From contig OZ038466.1 in assembly GCA_964036295.1 (NCBI GenBank), positions 10,070,001-10,134,000 on the forward strand: 64,000 bases of DNA, given 5' to 3'. Positions 55,410 to 64,000 of this stretch are shown piece after piece. The position numbers and the translations under genes are program-made. This stretch comes from Plumapathes pennacea (Eukaryota; Cnidaria; Anthozoa; Antipatharia; Myriopathidae). The notes beneath the pieces were generated by a model that saw nothing but the letters and a program-made list of their open reading frames with translations, had not been told where the DNA came from and made no database searches. The stretch's first letter is position 1; each line of letters opens with the position of its first letter.

Positions 55410-55742
55410 AAAGTTTAACATGGACGCAACTTCCACCAAATCCAACCAAAGTGATTACATACTCCACCGTTTCCTTGCCATGGGGCTATGCATTGGACAA
55501 AAGCGAGACCGTCACTTACATCGAGTTTACAAAAGAACATGGTTCCACCAGCACTGACATCGGAGACGTAAACGCAGATGGTGTGATCACCGGAACTCCT
55601 AACAATATAAACATTACAGCGACAAAAAACTCGGTAGTACTCAACATTCATGAGGTCGAGATAAAAGACCAAGCACAGTACTGCTGCAAACTGGTCACAT
55701 CACAGAAAAGGGAAGAAAAGTGCATCTACTTAAAAGTTTTTG
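55410..55742 (+). CDS. V-like Ig exon, copy 3
   Basis: 333-bp phase 1-1 exon, one codon shorter than in copies 1 and 2. It keeps SLPWGY and YCCKL. It differs from them by scattered substitutions (for example the TKEHGSTSTD stretch), and the frame is open throughout. Confidence 0.85.
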
Positions 55743-55896
55743 GTAAGATTTATCTTTATATGTCCTTCTTAGGATGACATGTAAACACCTGAAAAGTGAC
55801 AATGCAAGCGTGTATGTGGAATGTATATGTTTGCATCCCCTTGCGTCTGCCTAACATTAACTAGTTCAATTACTGCTTCTATTTTTATCAATTCAG

Positions 55897-56138
55897 TACC
55901 ACCAAAAATAAACGTCTCACCCATGAACAAAACAGTCGGCGAGAAAAAAAGCCTAGACCTCTTCTGCAATGCTACTGGGATACCCATTCCAAACATCAGC
56001 TGGAGCAAAGTGGGGAGTGACAAGCAGTTCAGTCAGAAAGAACATTTGGTCATTGATCCAGTACACAAGGGATTTATATGTGCAGAGCATCCAGTGAAGC
56101 GGGACACGCAACAGCCAAAGTTTTTGTGGATGTCCAGT
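55897..56138 (+). pseudogene. I-set Ig exon with 10-bp deletion, copy 3
   Basis: 242 bp against 252 bp in copies 1 and 2. Motifs up to EHLVIDPVHKG are kept; the F-strand Cys region is lost. Splice borders (AATTCAG and GTAAGT) are intact. Confidence 0.82.
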
Positions 56139-56528
56139 GTAAGTAACAAAGTAACACTGTTTTCAATATGCACTTTCAACATGAGACCTAAAATATACCG
56201 ATTGTGGTGATATGATTTGCCCTTCATCTACCGGCATGAATTAGCTTTTATACAAGTTATATTTACAACTTATAGACATGATTTCACCAAATACTTTTTT
56301 TCTGAACGGTACTTTAATTTGAAAGCTGGACATTCAAACCAAGAAATTATTCAACTATTATTAATTAGGGTGTCAACTATTAGGGATAAAATATTTGGAG
56401 GGAGGAGCATTTTAAATGAGCTTAGATGTTCTCTACAGATCATTATTTCACAATAGTCAATCAAAAAATGTGGAGTTGGCGCACTCGGAAAATAAAATGG
56501 CTTTCTCTCTTTTGCTTTCAACAAGCAG

Positions 56529-56789
56529 ATAAACCAAGGAACACCACCTTGCTCAGCAGCGCTGTCATGGATACCGTCACTACAGATGGATCCGTAACAT
56601 TCAACTGCAGTACAGATGCCAACCCACCTGCAGACGCGTTTAGGCTTTACCATGAAGGGTCACTAACCGCACAAAATGCATCATTCACGATTGAGAGAGT
56701 TACATGGTCTGATCAAGGAAAGTACACATGTGTGCCTTCTAATATTCTTGGTGAAGGACAAAATGCTTCCATTCATCTCGCTGTTTGGG
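56529..56789 (+). CDS. KP-type Ig exon, copy 3
   Basis: 261-bp phase 1-1 exon, open: YKPRNTTLLSS, TFNCSTDANPPAD, GKYTCVPSNILGEG. The deletion in the previous exon would put it out of frame unless that exon is skipped. Confidence 0.85.
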
Positions 56790-56919
56790 GTAAGGTTCTT
56801 TAAAAACGCATTTGTCACAGTAAGAATAATATGAAGCCAAACCTTACACTGTAAAAGCCTAGACGAAGCCCAACCAATAAACTCTCTGACAAACCGTTTT
56901 CCGTTTTCCTATTCCTATT

Positions 56920-56998
56920 TCTATCATCATCATCGTCATCGTCATCGTCATCATCATCATCACCATTATCATTATTATTATCATTATCATTATTACTA
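56920..56998. repeat. CATCAT/CATCGT microsatellite
   Basis: ATCATCATCGTCATCG-type run in intron 4 of copy 3, at the border of the inverted repeat that follows. Confidence 0.85.
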
Positions 56999-58490
56999 GA
57001 AATACGATAATCGCAGATACCCCCTCGCTCTGCCATTAATTGGACGTTTACTTTGGTACTGCTCAACATAGAGCAGCCTTTTGTTTACCGAAATTTTGAC
57101 GCAATCTTTTCTTCGAAGTCAAGTACTATACGCAAAGGAAGGAGAAAAAGAATGGTGTGTGTTATATTTTTGCGTTGAAAAAAGAATCAATTGCGTGACG
57201 CCGTACGTATTCCTCACGGTCGGCAGTCTGCCGGTCACGTTCTCAAACATTTTAATACTTCAATTTTGAAGTTGGTCGGCCGCCGTAGTACGGGAAAAAA
57301 GGAACACTGATTTTCCAATTTGAATTCATAGGCAGTACAATTGAATAGGCTTCCTGTTCGATTTTTTTTTACTCTGGACTCTCTGCACTGGACTCATGCA
57401 TGCATATTTAATGAGCTCGAATTGCTTTGTATGTGAACCCGCTCAAAACAGCATGATTTCTCCCAGAATCAAAGAAAAAACTTGGACGGTTTACTTCAAA
57501 TTATACACGGGCTTCAAATCTAGTCATACTTCAAAGGGCTTGTGAACGATTCTCGCTGCAATCACCGCGTGTCAGATTATAGCATTTGTTACAGTTTTAG
57601 ACCTTGAAAGAAAAAAAATAAGACATCTGACTAAATTAATCAAGACTCCAAGTTCCGATTGCTCTGAGCAAATACGCTGGCCGAAACTGGCGACAGAAGC
57701 GTATTAAAACAATACTTCGAGGGAAAATTATCAGTATGCAGATTTTATAACATTCTTAAAGTGATTGAGTCACAAGATACGGGACAGAATATGTTTGTCA
57801 CGGTGATTGTTCGATTTCCACTGACTGACCTTTGTTGCTTGTCCTTTCTGAATAAGTATCCGAGTTTAACACAAAACGGCGTCGCGGTCATACTTTGTTG
57901 TGCTCAGATGCCTCAAAGAAATCGCCTGCTAGGTCCGCTTTTTCTCCTGAAGCTCCCGATTTGCTTTCAAGCGCGGTTTTCTTTGCGGAGTCTTTTCTTC
58001 GGCCCGCTTTTGCCACTGAAGCTCCCGATTTGCTTTCAAGCGCTGTTCTCTTTGCGGAGTCGTTTCTTCGGCATGCTTCTGTTCATGATGCTGTGGGTCA
58101 TAACATGATGTCGTCTTTTCTCTAGACTATTTGGCGCTGTTCGATCGTATCACGATTCCGCTTTGCCCGTGCCTGTTCCCTTCTCTTTTGAAGACGAGCT
58201 TCACGAAACTGTTGTGCTGCAAGTTTTCCAGTTTTCAAATTCATTTTCGCGAACGCAGTTGCGTACAATTGTTGCTTCGTTCAAATCTTTTTTTTTTTCC
58301 GAGTGTCTGTAAAACTACTGGCCGAGACGTTAATCGATTGTGTCATTAATTAGGCACCTGGCCTTGAGGCCGTACGATGACTGACTGACGAACATTAAAT
58401 TTCGAGATGGTGACCCGCTTGGAGTCTCCAAATAAGGCGATACTACGGCATTAGCGTCGTGATTATTACCCTCGCTTACGCTCGGGGATT
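56997..58490 (-). mobile_element. Inverted, uninterrupted copy of the older repeat
   Basis: The reverse complement matches 33340-34499 joined to 39019-39229, that is, the repeat without the LTR element. The empty site is near 57201-57207 (ATACGTACGGCGTCACG in element orientation). It lies in intron 4 of receptor copy 3. Basic repeat-coding stretches at 57900-58240 match the TPQREQR repeats of the other copy. Frames are broken. Confidence 0.82.
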
Positions 58491-58591
58491 ATTATTATAA
58501 TTGTTATTGTTTATTAATGTGTTTCTTTGGCATGTTATAGTGGTGTTTGCTGTTGTTTAGTTTACCTTACCTTACCGTTTTGTTGTTGCAG

Positions 58592-58740
58592 CTCCGACGA
58601 CTTCCACACGAGGTCCAGAGAAAAAGAACTCCAAGACCTGGCTTATTGCTGGCCGTATTCTCGGATGTCTTTTGCTTCTCATTGTTGTAATTGCAATCGT
58701 CTACGTTTATGACCCATCAAATATTTCCTCCCGCGCGTGA
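58592..58740 (+). CDS. Transmembrane exon, copy 3, ending in a stop
   Basis: Starts APTTSTRGPEKKNSKTWLI like the other copies. The membrane stretch then diverges, and after VYVYDPSNISSRA comes TGA. The sequence from about 58727 on resembles repeat DNA (CAAATATTTCCTC, TTCCTCCCGCGCGTGATTGG), so the stop may come from an insertion. Confidence 0.65.
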
Positions 58741-59011
58741 TTGGTAGAATCGTGACACGTGACCGAATAACGTCCGCTCGTGAGTGGACGTTATCAGCGA
58801 ATAACCCCCGCCTGGCGAACTAACGCTGTTTATTGACAATATCCGAACACAGTTTTATACATTTAATCACAAAAATCATTACAGGACGACTACTGAGGAG
58901 GACATCAATTTATTGGTCGAAAAAGCAGTTCCAGAAAGCACTAAAAAGCTTCACAGTTTCCGCGCCGTTATTTGCGCTGCGAGAGGAAATATTTGAAGGA
59001 TAATAAAGACA

Positions 59012-59187
59012 ATAAACTACTTTTGGCTTCGGAAATATGCACAAATAATATTGTCCTTGGACATTATCTGTTCCTCGAAGCTCACAGTTGCCCTCGAGCT
59101 TCGCTCTCGGGCAACTGTTCGCTTCTCGGAACAGATAATATCCTCGGACAATTATCCGTGCATATTTCCTCGCCAAAAGTAGTTTAT
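59012..59187. mobile_element. Palindromic element (full hairpin)
   Basis: Left arm ATAAACTACTTTTGGCTTCG and right arm ending CCAAAAGTAGTTTAT pair over about 85 bases, with a centre near CTCGAGCTTCGCTCTCGGG. Half copies are at 32526-32650 and 49203-49300. Confidence 0.82.
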
Positions 59188-59340
59188 TGTTTATATAATT
59201 TATATGGCAGTAATCAAATTGTGCTTACCATGCGTAAAATAGAGTATATCTCGTTTGAAAATTAGACTCTTGGCTGTGCTCCAAAGTGGTCTCAAAACGC
59301 AGGAAATGCCATTTCAGAGACTCTAGATTTCAAAATTTCC

Positions 59341-59460
59341 CGGGGGGGGGGGGGGGGCATGCCCCCGGACCCCCCCAGCGGCTCGCGCCTCCGGCGCTCG
59401 AACATCAATACTCCATCCCCAGCCACCCCCTCTTTCATAATCCTAGATCCGCCCCTGCGT
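59341..59460. repeat. Poly(G) run and GC-rich dispersed repeat
   Basis: About 16 G followed by CATGCCCCCGGACCCCCC and CGGCTCGCGCCTCCGGCGCTCG. Open frames on both strands are compositional artefacts. Confidence 0.6.
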
Positions 59461-59749
59461 GTATGTGCGAAAAAGACGAAGAAGTTAAGCACAAACGAAT
59501 GAAGGTAAGAATTTTCGTCATTCCAACGGGAAAGTAGCTAAAGACAAACGGAGAGTCAGATTGGCTTTACCAATATAATCATTCTTAGCCAAAGTGACTC
59601 AAGACAGATTAACCAAAACTAGGAAAACAGATAGAAAGACAAGAACAGAGACCAAGGAGAATAATATAGTGCACTGGTGAAAAAGACGGGAGAAAAGAAT
59701 GGCAACGAACAGTTAAGAACTGCAATAAAGAACAGGGACAGAGAAACTG

Positions 59750-59992
59750 CTAGGGCCGATTTTTTAAACAAAGTCTAACTTAGACCTGGTTTATCACTAA
59801 ATGAAAGTTTAGACGGACGCTATAAAACAGGGTTAGTAAAACGTTAAATTGCATTTTTAGAACATCGATCGGAGTCAGTTTACAAAGACAACGTTTGGCC
59901 GTTGTCCATTAAGCATGGCTGTTGTTAAATCTTGTTTAGACCAGGACTTTCTTAGCCGCGGTCTAAACCTTGTTTAAAAAATCGGCCCCTAG
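59750..59992. mobile_element. MITE with ~35-bp terminal inverted repeats
   Basis: CTAGGGCCGATTTTTTAAAC... at the left and the inverted ...GTTTAAAAAATCGGCCCCTAG at the right, 243 bp in all, no coding content. It lies between the transmembrane and the last tail exon of copy 3. Confidence 0.85.
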
Positions 59993-60278
59993 AGTTTAGT
60001 TTAACATTAAAATCGTTAATAGACTATGCATCTTTGTTCTCTCACTAATAGTATAATAATATTATATCCAGAGTGTCTTCAATACTTAACTAAGACACTA
60101 TAAACAATATTCCTTGCAAGTCAACAAATGAAGAAACCCTCCAAAGGAAAGATTTTACTTTAGTTAGTTTCAACCTTTTTCCCCCCGCCGAAACAAATCC
60201 AACGACACGCACCTTAAAAGTCACTAACGCTCGCAGTTTTGCGATGAATTTTATTCTTGTGACCCTTTTCCCCTCCAG

Positions 60279-60383
60279 TATGAAGTGCAGCCAATCATGA
60301 GCGTGGAAGACTATGAAAAAACGACGAAGACGAAACTCAGACAATCACTTTTGCGTATTTTACCAAAAAATAGTAGGCAATAG
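60279..60383 (+). CDS. Possible last tail exon, copy 3
   Basis: The acceptor CCCCTCCAG and the reading YEVQPIMSVEDYEK match the last exon of copy 1 (NELQPIMNVSKESS). It is longer, 34 residues, with two Tyr and a Lys-rich end, stop TAG. Whether it is still spliced to the 58592 exon is unclear because no donor is evident there. Confidence 0.45.
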   Translation, partial: YEVQPIMSVEDYEKTTKTKLRQSLLRILPKNSRQ

Positions 60384-62957
60384 TCCTTTAACCCTTTCAC
60401 TCCCAAGAGTGATCAACTTCAATTTTCTCCTTCAGTTTCTCACCAAAAATATATCATATTATAAGGATAACTTGGTTTTTGATACCTTGCTCAGATTATA
60501 GCTGATTAAATTATCAATTCTCACTACATCACTCATACAATTTCCTTAAAAGGTTGGGGGAATCTGCATTTTGAACTTGGGAGTGAAAAGGTTAAGGGTA
60601 TGTGATCTCGCAAATGTGTGCAACATTTCTGGAACATGAACGTGGCATGGCTCATAGGTTGTCATTTTCATAATTTTTCGTGATTGTCTCAGCTGATACA
60701 AATGATGTATAGAATACGCAACAAACGCGGACAACTTTTGAAAAATTGTGAAGTATATGTAGCTCATGCTGAAATGCTGAAAGAAGAAGGGCCGTTCAGG
60801 AATATTCTTCTTTTCGAACTATCGTTGGGCCGTAAGTTCGAAAACATTAGTTTGCTTATCTACTCTAAATTTAGCGTTCTGCTCTGATAAGTTTTTTTTA
60901 AGCTAAGCCGGTGGTCTGGTAAGTTTTATAAATTTTGCTAAGTTTGGTAAGTTATGGGCGTTTGAACGTTGAATATTGTTCCTTTATTTACATATTTTTT
61001 TGTAGAGGAACATTGTTGCTATATATTCAGCATTGGTTATAAATATCAGAAATATTGATATTAAGTTTAATTAACAAACATATATCAACATCACTTATCT
61101 CAGTCAGTGAGAAGCATCGGATAGATGTGGTTAAATGTAACAAAAGAACACGGAAGAGAAACTATGTAATTATCTAACATGCTTTGTAATGGACGAAGCA
61201 GATTTTTCACACAAACTGACTACTCTTAATACCCAAACCAACTCATAATACACCGTAACCCTAATTTATTGACAACATATTTAATAACAGCTTAGTTCAT
61301 ATTATGTGACTAGCGGAATCCCTTTGACTGACTGGTCTGACCATCTACATTAAGCTTTCTGAGGTTCTAAAGAAATTATTGTTATATTCTCTGATTATGA
61401 AGTATATTTATAAAATAACTGTGATACTACGCGCGTTCTGATTGGCTAAATAACCGTGTAATATGAGAGTATATTAAACGCTGTCGCGATACGTGATGTA
61501 TTTTACTTGACTAATTATTTTATAAAAGAAATATATAACGCGTTCCCGTGTAATATAGCCTCATCTAAACACTTGAAAAGTTGGGAGAACATTTGAGTAG
61601 CGCCGGAAACCACTTACGTTACTCTCGTGTTCTCCCAACTTCCCGCGTGTTTAGATCAGGCTATATTACACGGTGACGCGTTATATATTTCTTAAATACA
61701 GTAGGCACGTTTGGAATACAGTAGGCAGAATTCAAAACAAATATATTAATGTCAGGATCCATATATGTCTGTTGTCTGATTATTGATGGGTGACCGATGG
61801 TGTTCGAGACAGGAGCTAAAGTATTTACATTTTAAAGGTGTTGGGTATCAATTGGGACGCAAGTCCTGTTTCTTTCTCCGCTCATAACATTATTATATTA
61901 CTCCCATTATTTTGTATTTATTTAGTCTGTTTGTCTGACGAATTCATTAAACTTTGGCTCAAAAATAGATTGTGGACCATACTGTATATTAATGCAAAGT
62001 TAAATAAAAGTCATCATCTTAAAATTGATTTTTAAGAGGTTGAGATATATATATAATACACTGAACATCATGTGGAGGGTCAATGCAGGTTTGAGAGGGA
62101 AACACAAAGAAAAAAATAAGAAGCACCACACTTCAACCAAGCAACACACGTCATAAACAAGTAGCAGAATGACCATATATGATGGGTTTCGTGGCCGAAT
62201 TCACTTAGTTTGAGTGTTTGGTGAGCTCCAGCTTTATTCTCTGGCGTAGGATAAAACAGGAGAACGTCTCGGTTGTTTTCAGTTATAATACGCAGCCAAA
62301 TGGTAATCTTCTGTCTATTTTTATGGCTTCTCTAAGTTTGTCGGCCATCTTTGTTTCCTAAGCCCAGTCCTCCACGTCAAAGTAGATTTTGCTAGCACCA
62401 GTCCTTTGGTAGTTCCAGTGTAATATTTGCAGTTCTTTATGATTTGTTTTATCATGATAAAACGATAGTTTGATGTTATATGATGGACGATATGTTTTCT
62501 TTTATGTTGCGTGCAGCAAAAAAATATATATATATATTCGATAGGCCAACTTTTAAAGTCAATAACTCTTATTCGCATATGGATAATACATCAAAATTCC
62601 CAGACACCTATTTCTCCTTCATTTATCAACATTAGGCTGAAGCAGTAAAAAATAGAATCGGGTGAATGTCTTTTTTCAATGGCGTATGGTCACATCTCGC
62701 TCTGAGGCCACTAACGTTTTGCTTTCGCGAATTCAAAAACCATATTTTAACCCAGATCTGTGGTTACCAAACTTTAAAAGAAATGTGTCCTTCAACCGGC
62801 GCGCAAAATGGGCTTGAACACGTCGTTCTCAAAGGTATCCTGATAGCTTGCGTGCCGGTAAAAATAATATGGAAGCTTTATCAGAAAATAAAAAAACGTT
62901 TACAAGCGGAAGTTTACCATAATTCTTCGTAGCAAGTCGACTGGATGAAGCAGCGTA
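60384..62957. other. Intergenic region with dispersed repeats
   Basis: Contains a repeat starting AACCCTTTCACTCCCAAGAG (about 60391), a hairpin element at 61526-61693, and AT runs at 62045 and 62521. No gene recognised; open frames up to about 90 codons here have no support. Confidence 0.6.
61526..61693. mobile_element. Hairpin element
   Basis: The left arm AAGAAATATATAACGCGTTC and the right arm ending GACGCGTTATATATTTCTT are inverted repeats. Inner arms CGTGTAATATAGCCT and GTTGGGAGAACA also pair with their complements. Non-coding. Confidence 0.82.
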
Positions 62958-63033
62958 ATGAATTCATTTTGTAAGCATTGGATCTGTGTCTGTGTGGCGT
63001 GCTTCTTGTTTGGTGGACATCTGCAGTTGGCAG
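62958..63033 (+). pseudogene. Signal-peptide exon of a fourth array copy, splice donor lost
   Basis: MNSFCKHWICVCVACFLFGG is clearly related to the signal peptides of copies 1-3, and the following intron (AACTTCRAA...TTTTCTGTCTTGCTTCC) is related too. Where the others have GCAG|GTAAC, this one has GCAGATAAC, so the GT donor is gone. No further exons were found before the window ends, so the rest may lie beyond it. Confidence 0.6.
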
Positions 63034-64000
63034 ATAACTTCGAAATCCTTTTTTCTGTCTTGCTTCCTTGTCGTCATATCACACAATATCAACATGTTGT
63101 GTACCTTTTATGAGGCGCTTTGAAGATTTTCTTAAAGTGTTAGCCGACGAACACAAAAACGGATATACTATCACTTGAGCTATACAGTGGGTACTTGTAC
63201 TACTTCAACCAGCACGTAAAGTTCCGTGCCTGCAGACAGGCCAGGGGAACCTTGCTGGTCTTCGATGAACGGTCCTTAGCGTTTTATTTTTTTCTGAGTT
63301 GTTTTGCCCAAAGGAGCGACTTTTCCCTGTGGCTTAAAAGTGTCCAAATTCTTCCAACACAGACGCACACTGGCATTCTAATTGCGTGATAGGATTACAA
63401 GAATTACGATCGGATAAACAGGCATTAAATAGGGTAAACAAAACATTAATACTTTAGCTAGAGACATGCACTTTCCTTATAATAGCTGTTTAACAGTTGA
63501 CAATAGTTAATGGTACAGTTGGTGGTCGGTGCACGACTGAGAGAGGTTTCAACGTAAAATCAGTCAAGTGCGCCAGAGGATCATTACTTGGATATACCAG
63601 TGTGGACAGAAGATTTGATCGTTTTTTTTAAAAAAAGTTGACGTCAAAAAGAGGTTGCCTCTTCTTTAAAAGCACTAAAGCAACCGAAAACTGGTCAGAG
63701 AACGGGTTCAGTCAGAAACAATCATACAAAAGTCGTAGGTAAGAACACAGGACTTGATAGAGATGTCACACAAAACGAAGTTGTCTGTTTGATCAAAACC
63801 GCACCGCTGAAAGACGGAAGTATTCATTTGGTTGTCATATATTTCCATATGCTGGAGACGGAACTTTTAATGTGGAAATTTGGATGACTTGCATTTCAAT
63901 GAATAGTTCTACATGGATCAAATTTACGCGTAATAAATGTCATGTACAAACTAATCAACAAATTCAACTACTCACGAATATAGTAACTGCTTGCATCTTT
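63034..64000. other. End of window, probable intron-like sequence
   Basis: The first ~60 bases are related to the start of intron 1 of the array genes. Beyond that nothing is recognised; T-rich and A-rich tracts only. Confidence 0.4.

Larger units (their letters stand above)
49440..60383 (+). repeat. Segmental duplication unit 3
   Basis: Starts with the protease-intron-like block (GTCATTACATTTGCACCG...), shared with the end of unit 2, and contains receptor copy 3. It is the most diverged unit in its second half and has its own insertions at about 54601-55230 and 56997-58490. Confidence 0.8.
51219..60383 (+). pseudogene. Array Ig receptor, copy 3 (10-bp deletion, remodelled tail)
   Basis: Exons: 51219-51282 signal peptide (MNSPRNPWTWRVCVVCLLVLAG), 55410-55742 V-like Ig, 55897-56138 I-set Ig, 56529-56789 KP-type Ig, 58592-58740 transmembrane, and a possible tail exon 60279-60383. 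Against copy 2, the I-set exon has lost 10 bases after CCAGTACACAAGG, which removes the DSGxYxC region and shifts the frame. Leaving this exon out restores the frame (phase 1-1) and gives about 268 residues up to the TGA at 58740. The transmembrane exon is diverged (WLIAGRILGCLLLLIVVIAIVYVY) and stops soon after the membrane, next to repeat DNA. It may be a pseudogene or a gene making a shorter receptor. Confidence 0.75.

Noticed and set aside
62666..62932. 88-codon frame before the fourth signal exon
   Set aside because: No recognisable domain and not conserved in front of the other copies.

Overview
The window looks like animal nuclear DNA, most likely from a cnidarian and plausibly a stony coral. 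This is inferred from AT-rich DNA, short introns with GT/AG borders, one-domain-per-exon immunoglobulin (Ig) genes in splice phase 1, and dense palindromic MITE-like repeats. No database search was possible. No tRNA, rRNA, CRISPR or bacterial-type gene was found.

Left part (about 1 to 8,345, minus strand): a type I membrane receptor gene. It has a signal peptide, a V-type Ig domain, two related Ig domains, one transmembrane segment and a cytoplasmic tail made of tiny exons, two of which carry an SL(D/N)DVR motif. Its 3' end was not found and may lie outside the window. About 1.3 kb away and divergent (9,635 to 24,043, plus strand) is an 18-exon gene for a secreted mosaic protein of about 1,729 residues: signal peptide, V-like Ig, four SRCR domains with a Pro/Ser/Thr-rich linker after the first, one MAM domain, seven Ig domains and a C-terminal S1 serine protease with a complete catalytic triad. 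The 18 exon lengths sum to an exact multiple of three.

Right part (about 25,000 to the end, plus strand): a tandem array of Ig receptor genes (signal peptide, V-like, I-set, Ig, transmembrane, short tail). Copy 2 (42,576 to 49,008) is intact at 375 codons. Copy 1 (27,104 to 32,364) has a 2-bp insertion in its third Ig exon. Copy 3 (51,219 to 60,383) has a 10-bp deletion in its second Ig exon and a truncated or remodelled tail. A fourth signal-peptide exon near 62,958 has lost its splice donor. The repeat units begin with sequence related to the last intron of the protease gene, so the array appears to have grown from the end of the mosaic gene. Copy 2 looks chimeric between the other two.

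Mobile DNA: a complete and very young Ty3/Gypsy-type LTR retrotransposon (34,500 to 39,018; 167-bp LTRs differing at one base; GTACT target duplication) sits inside an older repeat. The uninterrupted version of that repeat lies inverted at 56,997 to 58,490. Several hairpin or terminal-inverted-repeat elements occur between genes and in introns.

The main idea: three kinds of gene (divergent receptor, mosaic protease, tandem receptors) share the same N-terminal V-like exon type and the same 'KP-type' Ig exon. They look like one evolving recognition locus in which an Ig-SRCR-MAM-protease protein sits next to membrane receptors built from the same parts.
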